Assembly (NCBI RefSeq): GCF_000148645.1
Contig: NC_014541.1
Coordinates: 1,612,001-1,676,000, forward strand
DNA from: Ferrimonas balearica DSM 9799
GTDB lineage: Bacteria > Pseudomonadota > Gammaproteobacteria > Enterobacterales > Shewanellaceae
Reading direction: 5' to 3'
Length of the DNA stretch: 64,000 nt
Shown: positions 37,186 to 46,071 of the stretch, in pieces
Numbering within the stretch: the stretch's first letter is position 1
Layout: the number at the start of each line of letters is the position of its first letter
Made by a program: the position numbers and the translations under genes
Notes under the pieces: generated by a model
Database searches by the model: none
Seen by the model: only the letters and a program-made list of their open reading frames with translations
Told to the model about the DNA's origin: nothing

Positions 37186-37908
37186 ATGACTCAAGCTGCT
37201 GATCTGCGACAGATCGTGTTCGATACCGAAACCACTGGTATGAATCAGGGCGCCGGCCCTCACTACCTTGGCCACAAGCTGATTGAGATTGGCTGCGTTG
37301 AACTGATCAATCGTAAGCCCACCGGCCGCACCTATCACGTCTACATCCAGCCGGACCGCCCGGTGGATGAAGAGGCGATTCAGGTGCACGGCATCACCGA
37401 TGAGTTTCTGGTCGGTAAGCCCCGTTTTGGGGAGATCGCCGAAGAGTTTTTCGAGTTCATTCGCGGCGCAGAGCTGATCGCACACAACGCGAACTTCGAT
37501 ATCGGCTTTATCGACTACGAGTTCGAGATGCTGGGCCGTTTTGGCAAGCTAGAAGACCACTGCAGCCTGGTGGACACCCTGCAACTGGCCCGGGAGAAGA
37601 AAAACCGCGGCGAGATCCAGGGCAACCTCAACCTGGATGCCTTGTGTCGTTTCTACGGCATCGACAACTCCCATCGTACCCTTCACGGCGCATTGTTGGA
37701 TGCCGAGATCCTGGCGGACGTGTTCCTCTACATGACCGGTGGCCAGGTGAAGATGAACTTTGGCTCCGGTGACGGGGATGCCGGCGGCATTATCCGCCTG
37801 CCCGAAGATCGTCGTCGCACTAAAGTCGTGCTCGCTACGGCCGATGAACTGGACAACCACACTAAGCGCATGGAGCTGGTTTCAGATGCCATTTGGCTGC
37901 GCCACTGA
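37186..37908 (+). CDS. dnaQ: DNA polymerase III epsilon subunit (proofreading exonuclease)
   Basis: 240 aa. DnaQ is the 3'-5' proofreading exonuclease of the Pol III core. DEDDh residues are complete: D13 and E15 (F-D-T-E-T-T-G), D105 (N-A-N-F-D-I-G), H167 and D172 (L-H-G-A-L-L-D-A-E). The C-terminal tail (about 190-240) after a glycine-rich linker is the part that binds the alpha subunit. It is divergent from rnhA and followed seven bases later by a TIGR03503-like gene. Confidence 0.96.
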   Translation: MTQAADLRQIVFDTETTGMNQGAGPHYLGHKLIEIGCVELINRKPTGRTYHVYIQPDRPVDEEAIQVHGITDEFLVGKPRFGEIAEEFFEFIRGAELIAHNANFDIGFIDYEFEMLGRFGKLEDHCSLVDTLQLAREKKNRGEIQGNLNLDALCRFYGIDNSHRTLHGALLDAEILADVFLYMTGGQVKMNFGSGDGDAGGIIRLPEDRRRTKVVLATADELDNHTKRMELVSDAIWLRH

Positions 37909-37915
37909 ACGACCG

Positions 37916-39199
37916 ATGTCTCGCCTTATCAGGGCGTTTGGATTGACCGGATGGTTGGCTCTGTTCGCGTTTAGCGCTCAGGCGGAGCTGACCCCGCAAA
38001 CCACCGAGTTACTGGATAACCGCTTTCGCATCGACCACGCGATTGACCAGATCACCATCCTGGCTCAGCGCGCGCCGGGCAGTGCCCCCGTGGTCGTGGT
38101 GAAGCCGGATGGCAGCAAATGGTATGCCCACCGTCACCCTGACAGCGTCACCTGGAACGCCACCCAAAGCAGCGACCTTATCCGCATCAACAACCCCACT
38201 CCCGGCCCGTGGCAGCTGGTTGGGGAGGTGGTGGATGGCTCTGAACTGCGGCTGATGAGTGAAGTGGCGCTGCGCCATGACCCGTTGCCGGAGCGGGTCT
38301 ATCGCGGTGAGCGGGTAAAGCTGACCGCAGAGCTGCTGGGAGATGACGATCGCATCGTCATGCGTGACTTTGAGGCTCAGCTGGACTGGAGCATGAGCAT
38401 CCGCAGCGCCAATCGCCCCGGCGATGAAAACTTCGGCGCCGGCCCCTTTATGATCGGCGCCTACCACGACGGTGGCAAAGGTCTGGATGAGGTGCCCCAC
38501 GATGGCATCTTCACCTCCAATCTCGACTTCAACTACCCGGCGGGCCTCTATCGCTACAAGATGGCGGTCAGTAATGAGGTGTTCCACCGTGAACTGACCG
38601 GGGAGATCGAGATTCTCCCGCAACCGGTGCGCATCGCTCTGGTGGAACTGCCCAGCGGCGAAACCAACCACTCTGAACTGACCATTACCCTCGAGCCGGA
38701 CGTGACGCCGGAGAACCTTCATCTGGACCTCGCCATTGAAACCCCGGACCAGAGTCGCTATCAGCTGTCGATAACACCGACTGAGCCGGTGCAGCAGATG
38801 CCGCTGCCCATGGTCAGTGCCTATGGCAACTACCGCATTGAGGGGGAGGCCGCTGGCACCCGCTACGACGGGGTCGAGTTTTTCCTGTCGTTGCCGGAGC
38901 TGGCGTTCTACGTCGCTCCGCCACCGCCGCCGCCGCTCTCCGCAGAGGAGATGGCCGCCATTGCCCTGCGCGAAGCCCAGGAGCGCGAAGCCAGTGCCCG
39001 AACCCGGGTGATCTGGACGGTGGGGGCGGTCAATATTCTTCTGCTGGTGGTGGGGGCTGCCATCCTGATTGTCTGGCGTAAACGTCAGCGCCTCTATCAG
39101 GAGTTGATGGCGATGCCGATCGAGCCTCAGGAACTGACGCCGGATCAGGTTGACCTGACCCAGTTTAGCCCGGACGACGGGGCCGGAACCCAGCGATAA
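37916..39199 (+). CDS. TIGR03503-type envelope protein
   Basis: 427 aa from ATG 37916, seven bases after dnaQ; the frame extends upstream only as overlap with dnaQ. A signal peptide (A-F-S-A-Q-A, cleavage near 23) is followed by a large beta-rich periplasmic region, a proline run (A-P-P-P-P-P-P) near 340 and a single membrane segment (about 365-385), leaving a charged cytosolic tail. The layout matches the uncharacterised family TIGR03503 of Shewanella and Vibrio relatives. It lies in one direction with dnaQ and just upstream of the tRNA-Asp array. Confidence 0.82.
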   Translation: MSRLIRAFGLTGWLALFAFSAQAELTPQTTELLDNRFRIDHAIDQITILAQRAPGSAPVVVVKPDGSKWYAHRHPDSVTWNATQSSDLIRINNPTPGPWQLVGEVVDGSELRLMSEVALRHDPLPERVYRGERVKLTAELLGDDDRIVMRDFEAQLDWSMSIRSANRPGDENFGAGPFMIGAYHDGGKGLDEVPHDGIFTSNLDFNYPAGLYRYKMAVSNEVFHRELTGEIEILPQPVRIALVELPSGETNHSELTITLEPDVTPENLHLDLAIETPDQSRYQLSITPTEPVQQMPLPMVSAYGNYRIEGEAAGTRYDGVEFFLSLPELAFYVAPPPPPPLSAEEMAAIALREAQEREASARTRVIWTVGAVNILLLVVGAAILIVWRKRQRLYQELMAMPIEPQELTPDQVDLTQFSPDDGAGTQR

Positions 39200-39263
39200 C
39201 AATTGCCTTTTTAGGGGTTTGGCGAAACTTTGTCTATTCAGACCATGTTTTTATAAAAATCGG

Positions 39264-39292
39264 TTGACGCTATCAGGCCCCGTCCGTAATAT
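39264..39292 (+). promoter_or_regulatory. Sigma-70 promoter of the tRNA-Asp cluster
   Basis: TTGACG (39264-39269), 17-base spacer, TAATAT (39287-39292), followed by a GC-rich GCGCC discriminator as in stringently controlled stable-RNA promoters. Start of transcription would fall near 39299, about 35 bases before the first tRNA. Confidence 0.8.
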
Positions 39293-39334
39293 GCGCCTCG
39301 TTCTCGGGGCCAAGGGCAACGGGGGCGATAGCGC

Positions 39335-39411
39335 GGAGTGGTAGTTCAGTTGGTTAGAATACCGGCCTGTCACGCCGGGGGTCGCGGGTTCGAGTCCCGT
39401 CCACTCCGCCA
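39335..39411 (+). tRNA. tRNA-Asp (GTC), copy 1
   Basis: 77 bases with CCA encoded. The seven-base acceptor stem GGAGTGG/CCACTCC closes; anticodon loop CTGTCAC carries GTC; T-arm GGGTTCGAGTCCC is intact. It is very similar to E. coli tRNA-Asp. Confidence 0.97.
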
Positions 39412-39468
39412 TTAATTTGCGACTTCTGATGTTTTCGGGAGTCAGGCGAGAGCAGCGCAAGCGCTGCG

Positions 39469-39514
39469 GGGTCGCGGCCGAAGCTCGGCGCGTTGAGTCC
39501 CGTCCACTCCGCCA
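39469..39514 (+). pseudogene. tRNA-Asp 3'-end remnant 1
   Basis: GGGGTCGCGG, then a foreign insert of about 14 bases, then GTTGAGTCCCGTCCACTCC GCCA. This is the T-arm and acceptor end of tRNA-Asp with an interrupted variable/T-arm and no 5' half, so it cannot fold as a tRNA. Confidence 0.75.
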
Positions 39515-39586
39515 TTAATTTATGCTCCTCGGAGCAACAGGGCATCGGAATCGCAACCCGGTGAGCTGTCTAAACCAGTTTGGTGC

Positions 39587-39663
39587 GGAGTGGTAGTTCA
39601 GTTGGTTAGAATACCGGCCTGTCACGCCGGGGGTCGCGGGTTCGAGTCCCGTCCACTCCGCCA
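39587..39663 (+). tRNA. tRNA-Asp (GTC), copy 2
   Basis: Identical to copy 1 over all 77 bases; starts exactly 252 bases after it. Confidence 0.97.
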
Positions 39664-39720
39664 TTAATTTGCGACTTCTGATGATTTCGGGAGTCAGGCG
39701 AGAGCAGCGCAAGCGCTGCG

Positions 39721-39766
39721 GGGTCGCGGCCGAAGCTCGGCGCGTTGAGTCCCGTCCACTCCGCCA
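39721..39766 (+). pseudogene. tRNA-Asp 3'-end remnant 2
   Basis: Same structure as remnant 1 (GGGTCGCGG, insert, GTTGAGTCCCG and acceptor end), 252 bases further on. It shows that tRNA, spacer and remnant were duplicated together. Confidence 0.75.
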
Positions 39767-39838
39767 TTAATTTGCGCTCTTAGGAGCAACAGGGCATCGG
39801 AATCGCAACCCGGTGAGCTGTCTAAACCAGTTTAGTGC

Positions 39839-39915
39839 GGAGTGGTAGTTCAGTTGGTTAGAATACCGGCCTGTCACGCCGGGGGTCGCGGGTTCGAGTC
39901 CCGTCCACTCCGCCA
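39839..39915 (+). tRNA. tRNA-Asp (GTC), copy 3
   Basis: Identical to copies 1 and 2; again 252 bases after the previous one. Confidence 0.97.
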
Positions 39916-39987
39916 TTAATTTGCGCTCTTAGGAGCAACAGGGCATCGGAATCGCATCCCGATGAGCTGTCTAAACCAGTTTAGTGC

Positions 39988-40064
39988 GGAGTGGTAGTTC
40001 AGTTGGTTAGAATACCGGCCTGTCACGCCGGGGGTCGCGGGTTCGAGTCCCGTCCACTCCGCCA
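39988..40064 (+). tRNA. tRNA-Asp (GTC), copy 4
   Basis: Identical 77 bases, but only 149 bases after copy 3: the spacer lacks the 103-base segment with the remnant. Its 3' end opens the first unit of the 181-bp tandem array. Confidence 0.97.
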
Positions 40065-41250
40065 TCTTTACGAGAAGCCTGTCCCGAAAGGGACAGGCTT
40101 TTTTGTGCTTGGAGCGCGGACGGTTCAGTGTTGCGTGATAGCGAGGTACCACAACCCATCCCTGGTGCCCCCCTCCGCTCGGCATCCCTGCCTCGCGCTC
40201 AAGTACTGCGTTGCTGCGCAACGGTCACTTTCGCCCACTCCGCCATCTTTACAAGAAGCCTGTCCCGAAAGGGACAGGCTTTTTTGTGCTTGGAGCGCGG
40301 ACGGTTCAGTGTTGCGTGATAGGGAGGTACCACAACCCATCCCTGGTGCCCCCCTCCGCTCGGCATCCCTGCCTCGCGCTCAAGTACTGCGTTGCTGCGC
40401 AACGGTCACTTTCGCCCACGCCGCCATCTTTACGAGAAGCCTGTCCCGAAAGGGACAGGCTTTTTTGTGCTTGGAGCGCGGACGGTTCAGTGTTTCGTGA
40501 TAGCGAGGTACCACAACCCATCCCTGGTGCCCCCCTCCGCTCGGTATCCCTGCCTCGCGCTCAAGTACTGCGTTGCTGCGCAACGGTCACTTTCGCCCAC
40601 TCCGCCATCTTTACAAGAAGCCTGTCCCGAAGGGGACAGGCTTCTTTGTGCTTGGAGCGCGGACGGTTCAGTGTTGCGTGATAGGGACGTACCACAACCC
40701 ATCCCTGGTGCACCCCTCCGCTCGGCATCCCTGCCTCGCGCTCAAGTACTGCGTTGCTGCGCAACGGTCACTTTCGCCCACGCCGCCATCTTTACAAGAA
40801 GCCTGTCCCGAAAGGGACAGGCTTTTTTGTGCTTGGAGCGCGGACGGTTCAGTGTTTCGTGATAGCGAGGTACCACAACCCATCCTTGGTGCCCCCTTCC
40901 GCTCGGCATCCCTGCCTCGCGCTCAAGTACTGCGTTGCTGCGCAACGGTCACTTTCGCCCACTCCGCCATCTTTACAAGAAGCCTGTCCCGAAGGGGACA
41001 GGCTTCTTTGTGCTTGGAGCGCGGACGGTTCAGTGTTGCGTGATAGGGACGTACCACAACCCATCCCTGGTGCACCCCTCCGCTCGGCATCCCTGCCTCG
41101 CGCTCAAGTACTGCGTTGCTGCGCAACGGTCACTTTCGCCCGCGCCGCCATCTTTACAAGAAGCCTGTTCCGAAAGGGACGGGCTTTTTGTGCTTGGAGC
41201 GCGGACGGTTCAGTGTTTCGTGATAGCGAGGTACCACAACCCATCCCTGT
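40054..41250 (+). repeat. Seven-copy 181-bp tandem array built on the tRNA-Asp 3' end
   Basis: Units begin at 40054 (inside tRNA copy 4), 40235, 40416, 40597, 40778, 40959 and 41140, exactly 181 bases apart. Each starts with the tRNA-Asp end CCACTCCGCCA or a one- or two-base variant, then a hairpin terminator (AAGCCTGTCCC-GAAA-GGGACAGGCTT), then about 130 conserved bases. Units alternate in small differences (GTTGCGTGATAGGGA versus GTTTCGTGATAGCGA; the CACGCC and CACTCC junctions), and units 4 and 6 are alike, so a 362-bp dimer was duplicated. The last copy is degenerate. Long open frames over the array shift with each unit and are not credible genes. Confidence 0.93.
40075..40104 (+). terminator. 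Terminator of the tRNA-Asp cluster (first of seven)
   Basis: AAGCCTGTCCC-GAAA-GGGACAGGCTT plus four further T, 11 bases after tRNA copy 4. The same hairpin recurs at about 40256, 40437, 40618, 40799, 40980 and 41161; in the units at 40618 and 40980 the T-run is interrupted by C, which should weaken it. Confidence 0.9.
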
Positions 41251-41352
41251 GGGATCCCTCCTGTCGGCATCCTTGTCTCTACCTCACCGAACTGCGATGC
41301 GTTGCATTGGTTCCGGTTCGCCCCCTGTGGGATCCCTCCCGTCGGCATCCCT
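41245..41352 (+). repeat. Short direct repeat beyond the array
   Basis: CCCTGTGGGATCCCTCCTGT (41245 region) and CCCTGTGGGATCCCTCCCGT (41322 region), each followed by CGGCATCC, are about 77 bases apart. The segment resembles the middle of the 181-bp unit, so it looks like decayed array. Confidence 0.6.
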
Positions 41353-41540
41353 GCCTTCACCTCGCCGGAAGGCGGTAGCTTGCATCAGTAAGTGGCTCTG
41401 GCTGCTCTGGCCGGAAAATTTCCCGACAGATCGAGTTGATATGGCCGCTGTTGTGACTAAGGTTTAGAGCGGACCCAAGGCCGTAACGGGGGACCATACC
41501 AGCGCAGAAGCGCTGCGATCAGACCATATGGAGGTGGTCA

Positions 41541-42815
41541 ATGAAGGTGAGGGCCAAGGTCACCATCTTATTTTCGTTTTTGCTCACCGCAGCAATTGCC
41601 AACACCTACTTTATCTTCGCGCTGGATCAGCAAGGCGAGGAGAAGCGGCGTAGGGTGGCCCATACCCATGAGGTGATTCTCGAATCGGAACGCCTGTTGG
41701 GGCACCTTGTTGATGCGGAAACCGGCCAGCGTGGCTACCTGCTCACCGCGAATGCGGCCTACCTGGCTCCCTACCATCGAGCCCTGAGCGCCATCTCCAC
41801 CAAACAGAATCGGCTGAGTTTCCTCACCGCAAAGGATCCACAGCAGCAGGCGCTATTGCGGCAGATTGACCGCAGCATAGCCCTCCAGCTGCAGGAGCTG
41901 AAGGCCACTATCGAGCTCAATGCTGCCGGTGAGCAGACCATCGCCATGAAGGTGATGTCGTTAAATCAGGGCAAATACTTTATGGACGACATTCGCCGCC
42001 AGATGCGCCGCTTTGCCAGCCACGAGCGGGAACAGTTGGCGCTGCATCAGGGCGAATTCAACCAGTACCGGGTGGAGATTAAGACCCTGATCTACGCCGA
42101 GTTCGTGTTCTTTATCTGTCTGGCGCTATTCACCTTTTTCTTTCTGCGCAACAGCCTGTTCTCGCGCCTGTCGGTGTTGTTGAACAGCGTTGAGAAGATC
42201 AAAGACGGCAAGGTCGTCAGTCAGGCGGAGTTGCAGTCAAACGATGAGATCAGCCTGCTGATGGATGCCTTTGTGGACCTCAGCTATCGGGTGAACCAGC
42301 GTGAGCGGGTGCTGGAGTTTAAGGCCCATCACGATGAGCTGACCGGTTTGAAGAATCGACTGGCGCTGCGGGAGGATCTCGAAACGGCGCTGGAGCAACT
42401 GAAGCAGGACAAACTGGCGTTGCTCTTTATTGACGTCAATGGACTTAAAAGCCTGAACGACAGCAAAGGTCACGATTATGGTGATGCCTTGCTGTGTGAA
42501 ACCGCCTGTCGCCTGCAGGCCAGCGTCCGGGACACCGACGTGGTTTATCGCATCGGCGGTGACGAGTTTATCGTCCTGTTGAAACACATTAAGGCGGTGT
42601 CGGACGTCGACCGTGTGCTGAGCAAGATGCACCGCAGCTTTATCAAACCCATGACCTACAACGGTGCCATCGTGCCCCTGTCCGCCAGTGTGGGCATTGC
42701 CATTGCCCCGGACGATGCCGCCACCGCTGAAGCGCTGATCACCTTTTCTGATAGCGCGATGTATCACGCCAAGCTCAGCGGCAATGCGGGATTCCGCTAT
42801 CACCGGCCCTCTTAG
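41541..42815 (+). CDS. Diguanylate cyclase with CHASE3-like periplasmic sensor
   Basis: 424 aa; makes cyclic di-GMP from two GTP. An N-terminal membrane segment (about 7-27) and a second one (about 183-203) bracket a helical periplasmic domain with the D-A-E-T-G-Q-R-G-Y-L-L-T motif of CHASE3 sensors. A HAMP-like linker follows, then the GGDEF domain (about 260-420) with an intact G-G-D-E-F at 339-343 and an inhibitory I-site R-x-x-D at 330-333, so the enzyme should be active and product-inhibited. GGAGGTGG precedes the ATG. It stands alone after the repeat array. Confidence 0.92.
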   Translation: MKVRAKVTILFSFLLTAAIANTYFIFALDQQGEEKRRRVAHTHEVILESERLLGHLVDAETGQRGYLLTANAAYLAPYHRALSAISTKQNRLSFLTAKDPQQQALLRQIDRSIALQLQELKATIELNAAGEQTIAMKVMSLNQGKYFMDDIRRQMRRFASHEREQLALHQGEFNQYRVEIKTLIYAEFVFFICLALFTFFFLRNSLFSRLSVLLNSVEKIKDGKVVSQAELQSNDEISLLMDAFVDLSYRVNQRERVLEFKAHHDELTGLKNRLALREDLETALEQLKQDKLALLFIDVNGLKSLNDSKGHDYGDALLCETACRLQASVRDTDVVYRIGGDEFIVLLKHIKAVSDVDRVLSKMHRSFIKPMTYNGAIVPLSASVGIAIAPDDAATAEALITFSDSAMYHAKLSGNAGFRYHRPS

Positions 42816-42915
42816 TTGGACCAATGCAAACGGCGCTTCATCGGCCAGATGGATCGCACTGCAGATAACGTGGGCTTATCGCCTACGGACGGTGCCTGTG
42901 AATCTGTGATGAACC

Positions 42916-42945
42916 AAAAAAAGCCCGCTATTACAGCGGGCTTTT
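42916..42945. terminator. Terminator between the cyclase and aspA
   Basis: AAAAAAAGCCCGCT-ATTAC-AGCGGGCTTTTT between two convergent genes; A-run and T-run serve both directions. Confidence 0.88.
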
Positions 42946-42965
42946 TGTGTTGTGCACTGAGGCCA

Positions 42966-44384
<1,419 letters not shown>

Positions 44385-44462
44385 TTTTTATTTACATCAA
44401 TATGAGGCCGGGGGAGAGGCCTAATAAAGAGAAACCGCGCTCGGCTGAACGCGGCTGGGAAA

Positions 44463-44789
44463 TTAACGGCGACTGTCGAGGTCGACCATGGTCACCAGCA
44501 ACTCCTGGTAACTCATGTCCAGATCCTTGGCCAGGTTGATCAACTTGGCTTTGTAGGTCTGCACTTGCTCCTGCTTCTTGGCGGCCTCACGGCGCTCATT
44601 CAGCATCTCGTCAATCACTTCCTTGAAGGTTTCGAGCTGCTTGTCCGACCATGCCAGCTCGTTCAGAAACGCGCGCATCTGCGATTTAGACCGGGTGGCA
44701 GAGTTCAATTCACCCGCCTTGCTTGGTTTTTCTTGTTCCAGTTCAACTAACGCGGATCGAAAAGCGGCTTCCAGCTGGGCATTGCTCAT
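44463..44789 (-). CDS. Small helical hypothetical protein
   Basis: 108 aa, almost wholly alpha-helical and highly charged, with a likely coiled coil in L-E-T-F-K-E-V-I-D-E-M-L-N-E-R-R-E-A-A-K-K-Q-E-Q. The C-terminal L-A-K-D-L-D-M-S-Y-Q-E-L recalls the linker region of H-NS-type proteins but no DNA-binding W-x-G-x-G-R motif is present. Function unknown. It is followed by a CCGCG/CGCGG hairpin with a T-rich tail before aspA. Confidence 0.65.
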   Translation of the reverse strand: MSNAQLEAAFRSALVELEQEKPSKAGELNSATRSKSQMRAFLNELAWSDKQLETFKEVIDEMLNERREAAKKQEQVQTYKAKLINLAKDLDMSYQELLVTMVDLDSRR

Positions 44790-44917
44790 AGAGTCAGGGC
44801 TCTCTTTTTCAATAAGAAATGAGGTACTTGGTCTTCCATGACTCTAATTGTAGTTGGCTTCCTGCCTGAATATAGGTCAAGTATCATAAAGCAGTTTATT
44901 TGATGCGCAACGCTTTA

Positions 44918-45133
44918 TTAGCGCCAACCCATGCGCCACAGGTCGGAATCTTCCAGTGATTCGCGCGCCAACTCAAACTCCCGGCCGTTGTGTACGCCCT
45001 GAAGCACCACCTTTGTCACCTCTCCCTGGGAATCGGTCAGGGTGCCAGTGACCACAAAGTGCGTTTCATCGTGAAAGTGGGCATTGCTGGTCCACTTTGA
45101 CAGCAGCAGGTCTTTGGATGAGAACACGTTCAT
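44918..45133 (-). CDS. TIGR02450-family small protein, last gene of the photolyase operon
   Basis: 71 aa. L-L-L-S-K-W-T-S, E-T-H-F-V-V-T-G and the terminal D-L-W-R-M-G-W-R are the marks of the small tryptophan-containing TIGR02450 family, whose function is unknown but which often lies near photolyase genes. It starts three bases after the DUF2878-type gene and is the last of five closely packed genes. Confidence 0.82.
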   Translation of the reverse strand: MNVFSSKDLLLSKWTSNAHFHDETHFVVTGTLTDSQGEVTKVVLQGVHNGREFELARESLEDSDLWRMGWR

Positions 45134-45136
45134 GGC

Positions 45137-45634
45137 TTACCTCCCGTGGGCAATGGGCGATACGGTGGTGAACAGCGCCCGGCATAATGGAAACAGCGCG
45201 GCCCAGCCAACACCGATAATGATGACACCCAATGCCGTGGTGGGTGCCAACTGCAGGGCCCCAAACTGGACCCCGAGAAAATAACCCAACGCGCCGATGA
45301 CGCCACCAACCAGCGCCAGCGCCCAGGGGGAACGCGGCAGCCGCTGGTGGCAAGCGGCCAGGGTCAGGCCGAATCCCACCCACAACAAGGCCAGATGGAT
45401 GGGCATTGCCACCGGACTGCCGGTGAGGCTCAGCACTTGCTGCTGTATCAGCAGGCCGTCAAACGCCATACCGATGGCGGCAATCGCCAATCCACCCAGG
45501 CGCCAACCGCGGGCACAGGCCACCATGGCAACGGTCGTGAGGGCTTGCCACAGCAGCGTATCCTGCTGGCCGAACACCGCCAGTGCCCAGTTGATGTCGA
45601 ACAGCACCAGCACCGCAATCAGACGGCGGTTCAT
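45137..45634 (-). CDS. DUF2878-type membrane protein
   Basis: 165 aa with five or six membrane segments and an early D-I-N-W-A-L-A-V-F-G-Q motif, typical of the DUF2878 family. These uncharacterised inner-membrane proteins are found in light-response clusters with photolyase. The start overlaps the SnoaL-like stop by four bases. A position inside the photolyase operon suggests a role in the response to light or singlet oxygen; this is inference. Confidence 0.8.
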   Translation of the reverse strand: MNRRLIAVLVLFDINWALAVFGQQDTLLWQALTTVAMVACARGWRLGGLAIAAIGMAFDGLLIQQQVLSLTGSPVAMPIHLALLWVGFGLTLAACHQRLPRSPWALALVGGVIGALGYFLGVQFGALQLAPTTALGVIIIGVGWAALFPLCRALFTTVSPIAHGR

Positions 45635-46071
45635 GGTGACATTCTCGCTTTCAGCCAGCGGGTCGCCGGACCCAGTACCGGCACTTGCTCATACAGCATC
45701 TGACCCATATCAAAGTAGTCGCGATGGTGGGTAATCAAGCCCTCCTGACAGCGTAGCTCACTGATGCCTTCAACCCGCACCGGTTTACCGCCTGCCAACT
45801 TGGGGTGGCGCAGGGTCATCACCCAGGGCTGGGCCCAGTGGGGCGGCGTGCCGATGGGAACGCCCAGCTCGAAGTGACACTCATCAACGTTCTGGTACAG
45901 CGTTGCCAGGTGGGCTTTAAAGCGGTCGCGACCATGCAGTTCACCACTGGGATCGGCGAACACCACGTCCGGGTGGTACAGGGTATCCACCTGATCGAGG
46001 TGGTCCCGCCCCAGGGTTTGCCATACCCGGGCAAACGCTTCTACCGGGCCTTCCGGGATCCTATGAAGCAT
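45631..46071 (-). CDS. SnoaL/NTF2-like protein of the photolyase operon
   Basis: 146 aa from ATG 46071, which lies inside the last 11 bases of phrB. The NTF2-like fold is recognised by H-P-D-V-V-F-A-D-P-S-G, G-R-D-R-F-K-A-H-L and the D-Y-F-D-M-G end. No signal peptide. Close relatives occur in the same position in Shewanella and Vibrio photolyase clusters. Function unknown. The longer open frame to 46362 is only overlap with phrB in another frame. Confidence 0.85.
   Translation of the reverse strand: MLHRIPEGPVEAFARVWQTLGRDHLDQVDTLYHPDVVFADPSGELHGRDRFKAHLATLYQNVDECHFELGVPIGTPPHWAQPWVMTLRHPKLAGGKPVRVEGISELRCQEGLITHHRDYFDMGQMLYEQVPVLGPATRWLKARMSP

Noticed and set aside
40054-41250. Reading the array as a CRISPR
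   Set aside because: Units are 181 bases and almost wholly repeated; there are no short repeats with unique spacers and no cas genes.
40211-41467. Long open frames (up to 237 codons) across the 181-bp repeats on both strands
   Set aside because: 181 is not a multiple of three, so the frames change with every unit; they run through terminator hairpins and tRNA ends and have no ribosome-binding sites. They follow from GC-rich repeats.
41373-41540. Cyclic di-GMP riboswitch before the GGDEF gene
   Set aside because: Some paired GC-rich segments are present, but I cannot find the conserved GEMM core or an expression platform.
44387-44400. FNR-like TTGAT-GTAA-ATAAA before aspA
   Set aside because: Nine of ten arm bases match, but it lies within 20 bases of the start codon, where an activator could not work; a repressor role cannot be excluded.
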